From Enterobacteriaceae endosymbiont of Donacia marginata (GTDB lineage Bacteria > Pseudomonadota > Gammaproteobacteria > Enterobacterales > Enterobacteriaceae): a stretch of 64,000 nt of DNA. The DNA is taken from contig NZ_CP046184.1 in NCBI RefSeq assembly GCF_012567685.1, positions 248,407 to 312,406 of the forward strand. The letters run 5' to 3'. The notes beneath the pieces are model-generated. The model saw only the letters and a program-made list of their open reading frames with translations, was not told the origin of the DNA and searched no databases. Shown one piece after another: positions 18,621-29,555 of this stretch; the stretch's first letter is position 1, and each line of letters starts with the position of its first letter. The position numbers and the translations under genes are program-made.

Positions 18621-18737
18621 TTATCCTTGACGTTGTTTATGCTTAGGATCTGTTTTACAGACTACATATATTACCCTATTTCTACGAATAATTTTACAAT
18701 TACGACATATTTTTTTTATTGAAGCTCGAACTTTCAT
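18621..18737 (-). CDS. rpmJ: 50S ribosomal protein L36
   Basis: A 38-codon gene in the secY-rpsM gap, too short for most ORF filters. It reads [20 protein letters not shown] and continues to a C-terminal KHKQRQG, matching E. coli L36 along its full length. The zinc ligands are present as the CRNC pair, a later Cys in VVCKTD, and a His in PKHKQ. Last gene of the spc operon. The start is the only ATG, 32 bp after the secY stop. Confidence 0.97.
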   Translation of the reverse strand: MKVRASIKKICRNCKIIRRNRVIYVVCKTDPKHKQRQG

Positions 18738-18769
18738 TATATTATATCTCCAAAAATATATAATAAATA

Positions 18770-20098
18770 TTATCCTTTTAAATTAATTTTTTTAAGTATA
18801 GACTCATATTGAGTAGACATAATTAATGTTTGAATTTGTGTAATAAAATCAATAATCACAACTATTACTATAAGTAATGAAGTACCACTTAAATAGAATG
18901 GGACATTAATTATATTTCTTAAAAATTCTGGTATAAGACAAATAAAAGTAATATATAAACTACCAGTTAATGTAAGTCTCATAATTATTTTTTTTATATA
19001 TTTAGCTGTTTGTTCTCCTGGTCTAATACCAGAAATATATGCACCAGATTTTTTTAAGTTGTCGGCTGTTTCCTGAGGATTAAAGACTAAAATAGTATAA
19101 AAAAAACAAAAAAATATAATTGCTAAAATATATAAACCAATATATATTGGTTGTCTAGGTTGTAAAGATATAGCAATATTTTTAATTAAATTACAATTAG
19201 TGATATTACTAAACCATGAAAACATAGTAGAAATAAATAAAATAATACTAGAAGAAAATATTGCAGGGATAACTCCAGACATATTAATTTTTAATGGTAA
19301 ATGAGTACTTTGTTGTGTATTATAAATTTGTTTCCCAAAATATCTTCTAGCATATTGTACATTAATTTTTCTTTGTCCTTTTTCAATAAAAACAATAAAT
19401 AAAATTATTAAAAATAATAAAATTAATAAGATAAAAATAACAAAAAAATTTAAATTACCATATCTTATTTGTTCCATAATTTGTTTTATATTTAATGGTA
19501 AAGTAGTAATTATACCAATTACTATAATAATAGAAACTCCATTTCCAATTCCTCTTTTTGTTATTTGTCTTCCTAACCACATTAAAAATATGGTACCTGT
19601 AATTAAACTTAAGTTAGAAATTATAAAAAAATTAATACCAGGATTAATAACTAAATTATTCATCCCAGGTAATTTTGGTAATCCAGTTGTTATTCCTATA
19701 GCTTGAATAAAAGCTAAAATTAATGTAGTATATTTCGTATATTTATTAATTTTTTTTTTACCTTCTTCTCCTTCTTTTTTTAAAATAATAAAATATGGAT
19801 GAACTACTGTTAAAAGTTGCATAATAATAGATGAAGATATATAAGGCATAACTCCTAAAGCAAAAATTGAGGCTCTGCTAAGAGCACCTCCAGAGAACAT
19901 ATTAAACATATCAATAATAGTACCATGTTGCTTAATAATTAAAGAATGTAAAATACTAATATTAATACCTGGAATCGGTATAAATGAACCTATACGAAAA
20001 ATAATTATAGATATTATTAAAAATATAAATCTTTCTTTTAATTCAATAAAACCCTTTTTAGTACTTTGAAAATTTAATTTTTTAAATGATTTAATCAT
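18770..20098 (-). CDS. secY: Protein translocase subunit SecY
   Basis: Forms the inner-membrane channel for Sec-dependent export, with SecE and SecG and driven by SecA. It has 442 residues against 443 in E. coli, with ten hydrophobic segments. Recognisable segments are [13 protein letters not shown] (first helix and plug region), [39 protein letters not shown], and [23 protein letters not shown] in the cytoplasmic C5 loop that contacts SecA and the ribosome. Penultimate gene of the spc operon, eight bases after rplO. Needed to export the porin encoded at 36.8 kb. Confidence 0.98.
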   Translation of the reverse strand: MIKSFKKLNFQSTKKGFIELKERFIFLIISIIIFRIGSFIPIPGINISILHSLIIKQHGTIIDMFNMFSGGALSRASIFALGVMPYISSSIIMQLLTVVHPYFIILKKEGEEGKKKINKYTKYTTLILAFIQAIGITTGLPKLPGMNNLVINPGINFFIISNLSLITGTIFLMWLGRQITKRGIGNGVSIIIVIGIITTLPLNIKQIMEQIRYGNLNFFVIFILLILLFLIILFIVFIEKGQRKINVQYARRYFGKQIYNTQQSTHLPLKINMSGVIPAIFSSSIILFISTMFSWFSNITNCNLIKNIAISLQPRQPIYIGLYILAIIFFCFFYTILVFNPQETADNLKKSGAYISGIRPGEQTAKYIKKIIMRLTLTGSLYITFICLIPEFLRNIINVPFYLSGTSLLIVIVVIIDFITQIQTLIMSTQYESILKKINLKG

Positions 20099-20105
20099 TT
20101 ATTAT

Positions 20106-20534
20106 CTATTCCTCAATTATACCACCTAATTTTTTTATAATTATTTTAACACTTTTTGTACAATTTAATTTAATAATTTTTTTTGGAGATTTAATACCTC
20201 CTTTATTAATAATTTTTACATATTTAATTTTTTTACTAATTATTTTAGTAGATTTTAAAATATCTAAATTAATATAATTACTATGGATTTTTTCTAAATC
20301 TCCTAATCTAATTTCTTTAAAAAAAATATTCTTTTTTGATTTAAATCCAAATTTGGGTAATCTTCTATGTAAAGGACTTTGTCCACCTTCAAATATTTTA
20401 TTAATATTATAACCAGATCTAGCTTTTTGTCCTTTATGACCTCTACCACTTGTTTTACCTTTTCCTGATCCAATACCTCTTCCTAATCTTTTTTTATTAT
20501 CTTTAATTTTAGAAAATAAACTATTTAAATTCAT
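20106..20534 (-). CDS. rplO: 50S ribosomal protein L15
   Basis: Late-assembly large-subunit protein. It has 142 residues against 144. The glycine-rich N-terminus is conserved ([20 protein letters not shown], then GQKARSG), followed by [17 protein letters not shown]. The C-terminal half is Lys/Ile-rich. It starts one base after the rpmD stop codon, suggesting coupled translation, and ends seven bases before secY. Confidence 0.97.
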   Translation of the reverse strand: MNLNSLFSKIKDNKKRLGRGIGSGKGKTSGRGHKGQKARSGYNINKIFEGGQSPLHRRLPKFGFKSKKNIFFKEIRLGDLEKIHSNYINLDILKSTKIISKKIKYVKIINKGGIKSPKKIIKLNCTKSVKIIIKKLGGIIEE

Positions 20535-20535
20535 A

Positions 20536-20715
20536 TTAATATAAAACCTTTAGCATATAAGATATTTTTTTAATCATGCCTAAAATACTAGGTGTATTTT
20601 TTTTTATAACAGTATGTCCAATATGTTTTAATCCTAAACTAATTAAAATTGCTCTATGTTTAGGTAATCTACCTATAGAACTTTTAATTTGTGTAATTTT
20701 AATATTTTTTAACAC
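20536..20715 (-). CDS. rpmD: 50S ribosomal protein L30 (GTG start)
   Basis: Peripheral large-subunit protein. Its 59 codons give [20 protein letters not shown] after the start, and GLKHIGHTV with a C-terminal MLKVLY further on, the same length as E. coli L30. There is no ATG at the right place. The GTG at 20715 aligns residue for residue with the E. coli start, so the gene begins inside rpsE and overlaps its last 17 bases. It ends one base before rplO. The tight packing indicates translational coupling in the spc operon. Confidence 0.94.
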   Translation of the reverse strand: MLKNIKITQIKSSIGRLPKHRAILISLGLKHIGHTVIKKNTPSILGMIKKISYMLKVLY

Positions 20716-21229
20716 TATTCATATTCCTTTTTATTTCTTCTATAGTTTTATTTCTTTTCGCAGCAATCATTTTTAATGAATGTATATTTAATAAACCCTT
20801 AATAGTTGCTTTAACTATATTAATTGGATTAGTAGAACCGTAAGCTTTAGCTAAAACATTATATATTCCTACAACTTCTAATACAGCTCTCATAGCTCCA
20901 CCTGCAATAATACCTGTACCTTCATAAGCTGGTTGTATAAATACAAAAGATCCAGTATGATGACCTTTAACAGGATATTGAATTGTATTATTATTAAGAA
21001 TAATGTTAATCATTTTTTTTCTAGCTTTTTCCATTGCTTTTTGTATGGCATTAGGAACTTCTTTTGCTTTTCCATATCCAAACCCAATTCTTCCTTTTCC
21101 ATTACCGACTACAGTTAAAGCTGTAAAAGAGAAAATTCTTCCACCTTTAACCGTTTTAGATACTCTATTAACCGAAATTAATTTTTCTTTTAGCTCATGA
21201 TGTTGATTTTTATTATCATAAATATTCAT
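20699..21229 (-). CDS. rpsE: 30S ribosomal protein S5
   Basis: Small-subunit protein at the mRNA entry, important for decoding accuracy. It has 176 residues against 167. Conserved segments are [60 protein letters not shown] and [14 protein letters not shown]. The extra residues are at the N-terminus (an Asn/His-rich start). In the spc operon; rpmD begins within its 3' end. Confidence 0.98.
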   Translation of the reverse strand: MNIYDNKNQHHELKEKLISVNRVSKTVKGGRIFSFTALTVVGNGKGRIGFGYGKAKEVPNAIQKAMEKARKKMINIILNNNTIQYPVKGHHTGSFVFIQPAYEGTGIIAGGAMRAVLEVVGIYNVLAKAYGSTNPINIVKATIKGLLNIHSLKMIAAKRNKTIEEIKRNMNSVKKY

Positions 21230-21251
21230 ATTTTCTTCTTTTAAAAGAATG

Positions 21252-21605
21252 TTAAAATTTTAAACCTGTTTGACGTGCTGCATTTGCTAATGCTTTAATA
21301 CGCCCATGATATTTAAATCCTGAACGATCAAATGATAAATTTAAAATACCGTGTTTAATGGCTCTAGTAGCTATTTTTTCTCCTATAAAAATAGCAGATT
21401 TTATATTTCCAGTATATATTAATTTTTTTTTTATTTTTTTTTCTAAAGTTGAAGCAGTAATTAAAATTTTATTATTTACAGAAATTATTTGTGCATATAT
21501 ATGACGAGAGGTACGATGTATTGATAATCGTATCATTTTTAATTTTTGTAAATTTTTACGTAATTTAGTAGCTCGACGTATACGAGCAATTTTTTTAATA
21601 TTCAT
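21252..21605 (-). CDS. rplR: 50S ribosomal protein L18
   Basis: Binds 5S rRNA in the central protuberance with L5 and L25. From the ATG at 21605 it has 117 residues, the E. coli length, starting [17 protein letters not shown], which aligns with the E. coli N-terminus. An in-frame ATG at 21626 would add seven residues with no family counterpart. Neither start has a strong Shine-Dalgarno. Core segments are [13 protein letters not shown] and the C-terminal [20 protein letters not shown]. Confidence 0.96.
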   Translation of the reverse strand: MNIKKIARIRRATKLRKNLQKLKMIRLSIHRTSRHIYAQIISVNNKILITASTLEKKIKKKLIYTGNIKSAIFIGEKIATRAIKHGILNLSFDRSGFKYHGRIKALANAARQTGLKF

Positions 21606-21631
21606 AATGTTAAACTTTTTTTGCATTTATT

Positions 21632-22165
21632 TTATTTTTTTTTTGTTTCTTTAATTTTGATGATTTCGTTATTATAACGAATACCTTTACCTTTATAAGG
21701 TTCTGGAGTACGATAAGATCTTATATTTGCAGCTACTTGGCCTAAAAGCTGTTTATCAGCACCTGTTAAAAGTATTTCATTTTGGTTTAAACATTTTCCA
21801 ATAATACCTTTGGGTAAGGTAAAATTTATTGGATGAGAAAAACCTAAAATTAAGTTAAGTATATTATTTTTAATTGAAAATTTATAACCAACACCAAATA
21901 ATATCAATTTTTTTGAAAAACCTATTGTAACTCCAATAATCATAGAATTCATAAGAGAACTAGCAGTTCCAGCTTGTGCCCAACCTTTTTTACATTTTTT
22001 TTTAGGTTTAAATAATAATTTATTTTTGTTTAAAATTATTTTAATTGTTTTATGAAAAGTATTTTCTAATATTCCATTATTACCTTGAATATTGATATGT
22101 TGTCCATTAATAGTAATTTTAATGTTATTTGGGATAATAATCAATTTTTTAGCGATTCTAGACAT
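21632..22165 (-). CDS. rplF: 50S ribosomal protein L6
   Basis: Large-subunit protein near the factor-binding site. It has 177 residues, exactly as in E. coli. Markers are SRIAKKLIIIP at the N-terminus, GWAQAGTASSLMNSMIIGVT, FGVGYKF, GFSHPI and the C-terminal RSYRTPEPYKGKGIRYNNE. It sits between rpsH (16 bp) and rplR in the spc operon. Confidence 0.97.
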   Translation of the reverse strand: MSRIAKKLIIIPNNIKITINGQHINIQGNNGILENTFHKTIKIILNKNKLLFKPKKKCKKGWAQAGTASSLMNSMIIGVTIGFSKKLILFGVGYKFSIKNNILNLILGFSHPINFTLPKGIIGKCLNQNEILLTGADKQLLGQVAANIRSYRTPEPYKGKGIRYNNEIIKIKETKKK

Positions 22166-22181
22166 TATTCATATACCTTTT

Positions 22182-22574
22182 TTAGGATACATAACATATA
22201 ATTTCTCCACCTATTCCATGATAACGTGCAGTATAATCTGTCATTATTCCCTTAGATGTAGAAATAATAGCGATACCTAATCCTGCCATAACTTTAGGTA
22301 AAAACTTTTTTTTTTTATAAATTCTTAATCCAGGACGACTAATACAATGTATTTTTTCTATAACACCTTTTCCTTTAAAATATTTTAAAGTAATTTCTAA
22401 TAAAAAATTTTTTTCTTTAATAATATTAAAATTTTTAATATATCCTTCATTTTTTAAAATTTGCGTAATAGATTTTTTTAATTTTGAATATTGCATAACA
22501 ATTTTAGATTTATTTGATAATTGTCCATTACGTATACGTGTTAACATATCTGCAATGGGATTTTGTATACTCAT
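22182..22574 (-). CDS. rpsH: 30S ribosomal protein S8
   Basis: Primary 16S rRNA-binding protein and, in E. coli, translational repressor of the spc operon. It has 130 residues, the standard length. Conserved are [24 protein letters not shown], the RNA-binding [16 protein letters not shown] and the C-terminal GGEIICYV. In the spc operon between rpsN and rplF. Confidence 0.98.
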   Translation of the reverse strand: MSIQNPIADMLTRIRNGQLSNKSKIVMQYSKLKKSITQILKNEGYIKNFNIIKEKNFLLEITLKYFKGKGVIEKIHCISRPGLRIYKKKKFLPKVMAGLGIAIISTSKGIMTDYTARYHGIGGEIICYVS

Positions 22575-22607
22575 ATTTAAACGATCCTATATTAATTTAT
22601 AATAAAA

Positions 22608-22913
22608 TTACCAACTAGATTTTTTTAATCCAGGTATATCTCCTTTCATTGCAGCTTCTCTTAATTTAATTCGACTTAATCCAAATTTTCTTAAAAATGC
22701 ATGTGGACGCCCAGTTATTTTACATCTATTTCTTTGTCTTGATAAACTAGAATCTCTTGGTAAAGATTGTAATTTAAATATAGCATCCCAACGATCTTTA
22801 TCATTAGTATTTATACTTGAAATAATTTTTTTTAATTTTTTTCTTTTTAAAAAAAATTTTTTCCCTAAATTTATTCTTTTTAGTTCACGTGCTTTAATAG
22901 ATTCTTTAGCCAT
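22608..22913 (-). CDS. rpsN: 30S ribosomal protein S14
   Basis: Head protein of the 30S subunit. It has 101 residues, the long form without zinc cysteines, as in E. coli. Conserved are [46 protein letters not shown] and [20 protein letters not shown] at the C-terminus. In the spc operon, 14 bp after rplE. Confidence 0.98.
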   Translation of the reverse strand: MAKESIKARELKRINLGKKFFLKRKKLKKIISSINTNDKDRWDAIFKLQSLPRDSSLSRQRNRCKITGRPHAFLRKFGLSRIKLREAAMKGDIPGLKKSSW

Positions 22914-22927
22914 TATATAAACCTTTT

Positions 22928-23467
22928 TTATGATCTAAATGGAAATTTAAATTCTTTAAATAAAGAATAACTTTCTTTTATTGAAATATTATTAGTTGTT
23001 ATCGTTATATTTAATCCACGAATGTGATCTATTTTATCAAAATTAATTTCTGGAAAAATTATTTGTTCTTTTATCCCGATACTATAATTACCATTATGAT
23101 CAAAAGATTTTTTTGATAAACCTCTAAAATCTCTCATTCTAGGTATTACTACCCATAATAAACGTTCAAAAAAATTCCACATTCTTTTTTTTCTTAAAGT
23201 AACTTTACATCCTATTGGATATCCTTTTCTTATTTTAAAAGCTGCGATTGATTTATGTGATTTAGTTGTTAGTGGTTTTTGTCCACTAATAATAGTTAAA
23301 TCATTTATAGCATTATCTAAATATTTTTTATCAGATATTACTTTTCCTACTCCCATATTTAAAGTAATTTTTTTTATACAAGGAACTTGCATAATAGATT
23401 TATATTGAAATTTTAACATTAATTTTTTTATTACTTTATGTTTATAATAATTATATAATTTTGACAT
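22928..23467 (-). CDS. rplE: 50S ribosomal protein L5
   Basis: Binds 5S rRNA and contacts S13 in bridge B1b. It has 179 residues, exactly the E. coli length. Conserved are the LNMGVG segment, [60 protein letters not shown] and the C-terminal FKFPFR. In E. coli the S8 repressor site overlaps the start of this gene; I did not verify an equivalent structure here. Confidence 0.98.
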   Translation of the reverse strand: MSKLYNYYKHKVIKKLMLKFQYKSIMQVPCIKKITLNMGVGKVISDKKYLDNAINDLTIISGQKPLTTKSHKSIAAFKIRKGYPIGCKVTLRKKRMWNFFERLLWVVIPRMRDFRGLSKKSFDHNGNYSIGIKEQIIFPEINFDKIDHIRGLNITITTNNISIKESYSLFKEFKFPFRS

Positions 23468-23484
23468 TAAATATTATCTCTAAT

Positions 23485-23799
23485 TTATTTTATATTTTTA
23501 TCATTAGATTTAAAAAATCTTTTTTTAATTCCTTTATTATTTTTAATTTTAACACGGTCAGCTTTACCTGTATCTTTATTAAAAAGAGCAACATTAGAAA
23601 TATGAATTCCTGCTTCTTTCTCTAAAATACCTCCTGTATGTGATACTGTAGGGTTAGGTTTACTGTGTTTTTTAACAATATTAATTCCTTTAATGATTAC
23701 CAATTTTTTTTTTATAAAATATTTAATTTTTCCTTTCTTTCCTTTATCTTTTCCTGTTAAAATTATTACTTCATCATTACAACGTAATTTATGTATCAT
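23485..23799 (-). CDS. rplX: 50S ribosomal protein L24
   Basis: Initiates large-subunit assembly at the 5' end of 23S rRNA. It has 104 residues, as in E. coli. Conserved are the KOW motif (NDEVIILTGKDKGKKGKI), GINIVKKHSKPNP, GGILEKEAGIHISNVALFN and the basic C-terminus. In the spc operon, 22 bp after rplN. Confidence 0.97.
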   Translation of the reverse strand: MIHKLRCNDEVIILTGKDKGKKGKIKYFIKKKLVIIKGINIVKKHSKPNPTVSHTGGILEKEAGIHISNVALFNKDTGKADRVKIKNNKGIKKRFFKSNDKNIK

Positions 23800-23821
23800 A
23801 ATTTCCTATCTCTTTATTGAA

Positions 23822-24193
23822 TTAAATAACTTCAGGAGCTAATGAAATAATTTTCATAAATTTTTCATGCCTTAATTCTCTAGTAATAGGACCAAAAATT
23901 CTTGTTCCTATTAATTGTTCATTACTATCGTTTAATAATACACATGAATTATGGTCAAATCTTATTATAGATCCATCGGAACGTCTTATCCCTTTTTTAG
24001 TTCTAACAATTACTGCTTTTAATACATCCCCTTTTTTAACTTTTCCTCTAGGAATAGCATCCTTTACAGTAACTTTAATTATATCTCCAATATTGGCATA
24101 ACGACGTCGTGATCCTCCTAGGACTTTTATACACATAACACTTCTAGCACCAGAATTATCTGCTATATTTAGCATAGTATGTTCTTGTATCAT
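23822..24193 (-). CDS. rplN: 50S ribosomal protein L14
   Basis: Intersubunit-bridge protein; first gene of the spc operon. It has 123 residues, the standard length. Conserved are [55 protein letters not shown] and [11 protein letters not shown] 73-bp gap separates it from rpsQ, the largest in the S10-spc stretch after the rpsJ leader. It could hold the spc promoter, although no good hexamers are seen. Confidence 0.98.
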   Translation of the reverse strand: MIQEHTMLNIADNSGARSVMCIKVLGGSRRRYANIGDIIKVTVKDAIPRGKVKKGDVLKAVIVRTKKGIRRSDGSIIRFDHNSCVLLNDSNEQLIGTRIFGPITRELRHEKFMKIISLAPEVI

Positions 24194-24266
24194 ATATTAA
24201 TATCTCTATTTTTTAAAAAAATTAAAATTTTAAATTTTATTTATATTAATAAATATAGATTTTTTA

Positions 24267-24521
24267 TTAAATTATTGATTTTTTTATTATATTAACTAGA
24301 ATCCAAGATTTAGTTTTGGATAATGGGCGACATTCTTTAATTTCAACAAAATCACCAATATTACATATATTTTTTTCATCATGAACATGTAATTTTGTTG
24401 TACGATTAACATATTTCCCATATATAGGATGTTTTATTAATCTATTAATATTTACAATTATTGATTTTTGCATTTTATTACTTATTACTTTTCCTTTTAA
24501 AATTTTTATTTTTTTTTGCAT
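24267..24521 (-). CDS. rpsQ: 30S ribosomal protein S17
   Basis: Primary 16S rRNA-binding protein. It has 84 residues, as in E. coli. Conserved are [33 protein letters not shown] and the C-terminal [11 protein letters not shown]. Last gene of the S10 operon. Its start lies 16 bases inside the end of rpmC, so the two are translationally coupled. Confidence 0.97.
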   Translation of the reverse strand: MQKKIKILKGKVISNKMQKSIIVNINRLIKHPIYGKYVNRTTKLHVHDEKNICNIGDFVEIKECRPLSKTKSWILVNIIKKSII

Positions 24522-24721
24522 AATTTTATAATCTTTCTTTTTCTTTGTGATAAAATTGTTTTTATTTTTGCAATATTTCTTCTAGATTTTTTAAGTAAAT
24601 GAGTCTGTTTTAAATTACCTGATGTTAATTGTATTTTTAAATTAAATTGTTCTCTAGATAAACTTAATAATTCATTGTGTAAATCTTTATTATTTTTTTT
24701 TATAATATCATGTATTTTCAT
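24506..24721 (-). CDS. rpmC: 50S ribosomal protein L29
   Basis: Large-subunit protein at the exit tunnel near the trigger-factor and SRP site. It has 71 residues against 63 in E. coli; the last eight or so form an extra basic tail. The core [20 protein letters not shown] and [14 protein letters not shown] aligns well. It overlaps rpsQ by 16 bases. The tail may have arisen by loss of the original stop codon. Confidence 0.95.
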   Translation of the reverse strand: MKIHDIIKKNNKDLHNELLSLSREQFNLKIQLTSGNLKQTHLLKKSRRNIAKIKTILSQRKRKIIKLCKKK

Positions 24722-24733
24722 ATAAGATTTATT

Positions 24734-25135
24734 TTACTTTATTAGAAAAATAGTTTTAATTGGTAATTTTGCGGCACCTAATTTAAGTGCTTTACGTGCT
24801 ATTATTTCAGAAACTCCATCTATTTCATATAAAATTCTACCAGGTTGTATTAAAGCAACCCAATATTCTACATTTCCTTTTCCTTTTCCCATTCTAACTT
24901 CTAAGGGTTTTTCTGTTATAGGTTTATCTGGAAAAATTCTAATCCATATCTTTCCTTGTCTTTTCATCGAATGACTAATAGCTCTTCTTGCTGATTCTAT
25001 TTGTTTAGAAGTAATTCTCCCTCTATTTATTGCTTTAATAGCATAGATTCCAAAATTAATATTCATTCCTACAATAATACCCCGATTTCTCCCTTTATGC
25101 ATTTTTTTAAATTTTGTACGTTTTGGTTGTAACAT
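24734..25135 (-). CDS. rplP: 50S ribosomal protein L16
   Basis: Large-subunit protein near the A-site tRNA and peptidyl transferase centre. It has 133 residues against 136. Conserved are [59 protein letters not shown] and [20 protein letters not shown]. In the S10 operon between rpsC and rpmC. Confidence 0.98.
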   Translation of the reverse strand: MLQPKRTKFKKMHKGRNRGIIVGMNINFGIYAIKAINRGRITSKQIESARRAISHSMKRQGKIWIRIFPDKPITEKPLEVRMGKGKGNVEYWVALIQPGRILYEIDGVSEIIARKALKLGAAKLPIKTIFLIK

Positions 25136-25152
25136 TATTTCAAACCCCTTTT

Positions 25153-25869
25153 TTATTTACGTCCTTTATTACGTTGCAATCTATAAGATTGAGGATGATG
25201 TGTAATAGGTTTTGTAAAGATTAATTTTTTTTTAAAATTATTTTTTAATATTTCTCCTTTAAAAATCCAAACTTTTACTCCTATTATCCCATAAGTAGTA
25301 TTTGCTTCTGATAAACTAAAATCAATATCTGCTCTTAAAGTATGTAACGGGACTCTACCTTCTCTATACCATTCTTTTCGTGCAATTTCTGCTCCACCTA
25401 AACGACCACTTACTTCTACCTTAACTCCTTTAGCACCTAATCTCATAGCATTTTGTACTGCTCTTTTCATAGCTCTTCTAAACATTATTCTTTTTTCTAA
25501 TTGTGATGCTATTATATCAGCTACTAATTTTGCTTCTAATTCTGGTTTTCTAACTTCTGTTATATTTACTTGAGCAGGAACACCTGTAATTTTAGAAATT
25601 ATTTTTCTAAGTTTTTCAACATCTTCTCCTTTTTTACCAATTACAATACCAGGACGTGCAGTATGTATATTAACCCTAATACTTTTTGATGGTCTTTCAA
25701 TAGTTATCTTGGATACAGAAGCTTTTATCAATTTTTTATTTAAAAATTTTCTTACTTGTAAATCACTATATAAATAATTTGCATAATTTTTAGTATTTGC
25801 AAACCAAATAGAATTCCATATTTTTGTAATTCCTAATCTTAATCCATTTGGATGTGTTTTTTGGCCCAT
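25153..25869 (-). CDS. rpsC: 30S ribosomal protein S3
   Basis: Head protein lining the mRNA entry tunnel. It has 238 residues against 233. Conserved are [19 protein letters not shown], the KH domain [37 protein letters not shown] (here starting VQNAM), and the C-terminal [16 protein letters not shown] and [13 protein letters not shown]. Its ATG shares one base with the rplV stop codon. Confidence 0.98.
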   Translation of the reverse strand: MGQKTHPNGLRLGITKIWNSIWFANTKNYANYLYSDLQVRKFLNKKLIKASVSKITIERPSKSIRVNIHTARPGIVIGKKGEDVEKLRKIISKITGVPAQVNITEVRKPELEAKLVADIIASQLEKRIMFRRAMKRAVQNAMRLGAKGVKVEVSGRLGGAEIARKEWYREGRVPLHTLRADIDFSLSEANTTYGIIGVKVWIFKGEILKNNFKKKLIFTKPITHHPQSYRLQRNKGRK

Positions 25870-26219
25870 TAATTTTTTTCTCCAATTATATTATCTGATA
25901 ATATAATAGTAATATGACTCGTATATTTTAAAATACGATCTGAACGTCCTTTTGCACGAGGCATAATACGTTTTATATTTGTGCCTAAATCTATAAAAAT
26001 TTTAAATACAAATAGACTATCAATATCTAATCCATAATTATGTTCAGCATTAGCTATTGCTGAATTTAATACTTTTTTAATTAAAAAAGCTGATTTTTTA
26101 TTAGAAAAATTTAAAATATCTAAAGCTTTAGAAATTTTATTACCCCTAATAATATTAGCTACTAATCTTAATTTTTGTGCAGATGAAGGGGCATATTTAT
26201 GTTTTGCAATAATTTCCAT
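25869..26219 (-). CDS. rplV: 50S ribosomal protein L22
   Basis: Lines the exit tunnel with L4. It has 116 residues against 110. Conserved are [35 protein letters not shown] and the tunnel-tip region [15 protein letters not shown] followed by TSHITII. A few extra residues lie at the C-terminus, which overlaps the rpsC start by one base. Confidence 0.97.
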   Translation of the reverse strand: MEIIAKHKYAPSSAQKLRLVANIIRGNKISKALDILNFSNKKSAFLIKKVLNSAIANAEHNYGLDIDSLFVFKIFIDLGTNIKRIMPRAKGRSDRILKYTSHITIILSDNIIGEKN

Positions 26220-26261
26220 TTTTTCCCTTAAGTAAATATATGTAATATATACATATTGTAT

Positions 26262-26549
26262 TTATTTTTTTAAAGTTTTTTTAATTTTTTTATCTGCTGT
26301 ATGCCCTCTATATGTACGTGTTGGTGCAAATTCTCCTAATTTATGTCCAACCATTTCATCTAATATATATATTGGAATATGTTGTCTTCCATTATGTACA
26401 GCAATAGTTAATCCAATCATATTAGGGAAAATTGTTGAACGTCTAGACCAAGTACGTAATGGTTTTTTATCTTTATTTTTTATTGATTTTTCAACTTTTT
26501 TTAATAAATGTTGATCAATAAAAGGACCTTTTTTTAAAGACCGTGGCAT
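26262..26549 (-). CDS. rpsS: 30S ribosomal protein S19
   Basis: Head protein in intersubunit bridge B1a. It has 95 residues against 92. Conserved are [60 protein letters not shown] and [11 protein letters not shown]. In the S10 operon, 23 bp after rplB. Confidence 0.98.
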   Translation of the reverse strand: MPRSLKKGPFIDQHLLKKVEKSIKNKDKKPLRTWSRRSTIFPNMIGLTIAVHNGRQHIPIYILDEMVGHKLGEFAPTRTYRGHTADKKIKKTLKK

Positions 26550-26572
26550 ATTTTTTTTACCTTTTATTAATA

Positions 26573-27394
26573 TTATTTATTACGATGTTTAATAATATAT
26601 TTTTCTGTTCTTTTATTCTTTCTTGTTTTTTTACCCTTAGTTTGTACTCCCCATGGAGTCACAGGATGTTTACCAAAATTCTTGCCTTCTCCTCCACCAT
26701 GAGGATGGTCTATAGGATTCATTGCTGTTCCTCTAACTGTAGGTCTGATTCCTTTCCATCTTTTGGCTCCTGCTTTACCAAAAGATTTTAACATATGTTC
26801 ATTATTTCCAATTTCTCCTAATGTAGCTTTACAATTAGATAAAATTTTACGAATTTCTCCTGATTTTAATCTTAAAGTTATATATGAACCTTCTTTTGCA
26901 ATTAATTGTACATATGTACCAGCTGCTCTAGCTATTTGTCCACCTTTACCTGGTTTCATTTCAACATTATGTAAAATAGTTCCAACAGGGATATTACTTA
27001 AAGGTAACGTATTTCCGATTTTAATATTAACATTTTTTCCTGATTCTACAATATCACCAATTTTAAGATTTTTAGGAGATAAAATATATTTTTTTACTCC
27101 ATCTTTATATTTAACTAATGCAATATTAGCAGAACGATTTGGATCATATTCAATACGCTCTACTATAGCAGGAATATTATCTTTATTTCTTTTAAAATCT
27201 ATAATACGATATAATTTTTTATGCCCCCCACCAATATGACGAGTTGTAATACGACCGTTATTATTTCTCCCTCCTGATTTATTTTTTTTTTCTATTTTAG
27301 AAGGAAGAGGTTTTCCTTTATATAAAGAATGATTAATAACTTTAATCATATGACGTCTACCAGGAGAAGTCGGTTTATATTTTTTTATTGTCAT
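26573..27394 (-). CDS. rplB: 50S ribosomal protein L2
   Basis: Essential for subunit association and peptidyl transferase function. It has 273 residues, as in E. coli. Conserved are [60 protein letters not shown] as [20 protein letters not shown] with the functionally important His, and [13 protein letters not shown]. In the S10 operon between rplW and rpsS. Confidence 0.98.
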   Translation of the reverse strand: MTIKKYKPTSPGRRHMIKVINHSLYKGKPLPSKIEKKNKSGGRNNNGRITTRHIGGGHKKLYRIIDFKRNKDNIPAIVERIEYDPNRSANIALVKYKDGVKKYILSPKNLKIGDIVESGKNVNIKIGNTLPLSNIPVGTILHNVEMKPGKGGQIARAAGTYVQLIAKEGSYITLRLKSGEIRKILSNCKATLGEIGNNEHMLKSFGKAGAKRWKGIRPTVRGTAMNPIDHPHGGGEGKNFGKHPVTPWGVQTKGKKTRKNKRTEKYIIKHRNK

Positions 27395-27412
27395 ATTTTA
27401 TAAATTTAATCC

Positions 27413-27718
27413 TTATAAATTTTTATTTACATTAAAATCAATTTTTTGATTTTTGTCTAAAATTATATATGCTTTTTTCCAATTATTACGTTGATAATTA
27501 TATTTTTTATTTTTTTTTTTTTTACCTTTCACAATTAAAGTATTAACACTTTTAACTTTTATATTAAAAATTTTTTTTATTGCTTTTTTAATATCTATTT
27601 TTGTTGCTTTTTTTAAAACTTTTATAATTAAAGTATTTGTTTTTTCTGCAACAAAGGAAGATTTTTCAGAAATATGTGGTCCTTTTATGATTTGAAAATC
27701 ATATTCTTTAAAAATCAT
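27413..27718 (-). CDS. rplW: 50S ribosomal protein L23
   Basis: Exit-tunnel protein that docks trigger factor and SRP. It has 101 residues against 100. Conserved are IIKGPHISEKSSFVAEKTNT, VLKKATKIDIKKAIKKIFNI and VKSVNTLIVKGK, with RRNNWKKAYI near the end reading QRNNWKKAYI. It overlaps the rplD 3' end by four bases (ATGA), indicating coupling. Confidence 0.97.
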   Translation of the reverse strand: MIFKEYDFQIIKGPHISEKSSFVAEKTNTLIIKVLKKATKIDIKKAIKKIFNIKVKSVNTLIVKGKKKKNKKYNYQRNNWKKAYIILDKNQKIDFNVNKNL

Positions 27719-28320
27719 TTTAATATCTCTTCTATATGTTTAATAGCATTAACAGTTATAATGGTCTTATTAGCATTTATTAAATAAATAGGATTTATAT
27801 TAATAGAATTTTTAATTTTTACATTATATAAATTCCGGGATGCTAAAAATAAATTTTGATCAATAAATGTTGTAATAATCATTATTTTGGTTGATAAATA
27901 TTTTTTTAATTTTTCAATTAATATTTTAGTTTTTGGTTTACTTATAGTAAATTCTTTTACTAAAATTAATCTTTTTTCTTTAATTAATTTTGAAAAAATA
28001 CTTTTTAATGCATTACGAAACATTTTTTTATTAATTTTTTTATTATATATTTTATTTTTTGCAGCAAAGGTAATACCTCCAGAACGCCAAATAGGGCTTT
28101 TAAAAGACCCTGCTCTAGCTTTTCCTGTACCTTTTTGTTTCCATGGTTTTTTACCCGATCCTTTTACTTCTCCTCTTGTTTTTTGAGCTTTAGTCCCCTG
28201 TCTACCTATTGTTCTATAGGATTCTATTAATTGATGTATTAATGATTTGTTATAATTCCTATTAAAAATAATATCTGAAACTATAACTATATCTTTAGTA
28301 TCTTCTGTTATAATTTCCAT
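27715..28320 (-). CDS. rplD: 50S ribosomal protein L4
   Basis: Exit-tunnel protein and, in E. coli, autoregulator of the S10 operon. It has 201 residues, exactly the E. coli length. Conserved are SYRTIGRQGTKAQKTRGEVK, GSGKKPWKQKGTGKARAGS, KSPIWRSGGITFA and the C-terminal NAIKHIEEIL. Whether L4 still regulates this operon is doubtful: no GC-bearing S10 leader hairpin is seen upstream of rpsJ. Confidence 0.97.
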   Translation of the reverse strand: MEIITEDTKDIVIVSDIIFNRNYNKSLIHQLIESYRTIGRQGTKAQKTRGEVKGSGKKPWKQKGTGKARAGSFKSPIWRSGGITFAAKNKIYNKKINKKMFRNALKSIFSKLIKEKRLILVKEFTISKPKTKILIEKLKKYLSTKIMIITTFIDQNLFLASRNLYNVKIKNSININPIYLINANKTIITVNAIKHIEEILK

Positions 28321-28351
28321 TATGAATTGCCTAATTAATATATTTGTTTTA

Positions 28352-28993
28352 TTAAATTAAATTTTTTATTGCTGGTTTAACAATAACATTACTTCCAGTA
28401 TATCCAGGAACCGCTCCTTTTATAAGTAGTAAATTTTTTATAGTATCTAATTTTATAATATCTAAATTTTGAATAGTAATTTTTTTATTACCTAATTGTC
28501 CAGCCATTTTTTTTCCTTTAAATACTTTTCCAGGAGTTTGATTTTGTCCAATAGAACCTGGAACCCTATGTGAAAGTGAGTTCCCATGACTAGCATCTTG
28601 AGTTTTAAAATTCCATCTTTTTACAGTTCCTGAAAATCCTTTTCCTTTAGATATGCCTGTAATATCTACTTTTATTATTTGTTTGAAAATATTAATATCT
28701 ATTTTTTGTCCTACATAAAATTTTTTAGGATTATGTTGTTTAAAACGATATTCCCATAAAATATATCCTGCTTTTGTTTTTGCTTTTGCAAAATGTCCTA
28801 TTTCAGCTTTATTCATACGACTTGTTTTTTTAAATCCTGTAGTCATTTGAATTGCATTATATCCATCATTTAAAATTGTTTTAATTTGTGTAATACGAAT
28901 TGTTTCAAAATGTATAACAGTTATTGGTATGGATAAACCTTCTTCAGTAAAAAATCTAGTCATACCCATTTTTTTACCTATTAATCCAATCAT
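28352..28993 (-). CDS. rplC: 50S ribosomal protein L3
   Basis: Initiates large-subunit assembly and reaches the peptidyl transferase centre. It has 213 residues against 209. Conserved are [59 protein letters not shown], and [17 protein letters not shown]. The Gln in IGQNQTPG is at the position methylated by PrmB in E. coli. Confidence 0.98.
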   Translation of the reverse strand: MIGLIGKKMGMTRFFTEEGLSIPITVIHFETIRITQIKTILNDGYNAIQMTTGFKKTSRMNKAEIGHFAKAKTKAGYILWEYRFKQHNPKKFYVGQKIDINIFKQIIKVDITGISKGKGFSGTVKRWNFKTQDASHGNSLSHRVPGSIGQNQTPGKVFKGKKMAGQLGNKKITIQNLDIIKLDTIKNLLLIKGAVPGYTGSNVIVKPAIKNLI

Positions 28994-29041
28994 ATATTAT
29001 ATATACTCTATTTATATGTTAAAAAATTATAATAAATTTTA

Positions 29042-29555
<514 letters not shown>

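Noticed and set aside
26763-27239. 158-codon open frame on the + strand
   Set aside because: It lies entirely antisense to rplB, which is conserved over its full length. Long antisense frames are common opposite ribosomal protein genes, and the product resembles nothing.
27887-28186. 99-codon + strand frame
   Set aside because: Antisense to rplD, hydrophobic only because Lys codons on the other strand read as Phe.
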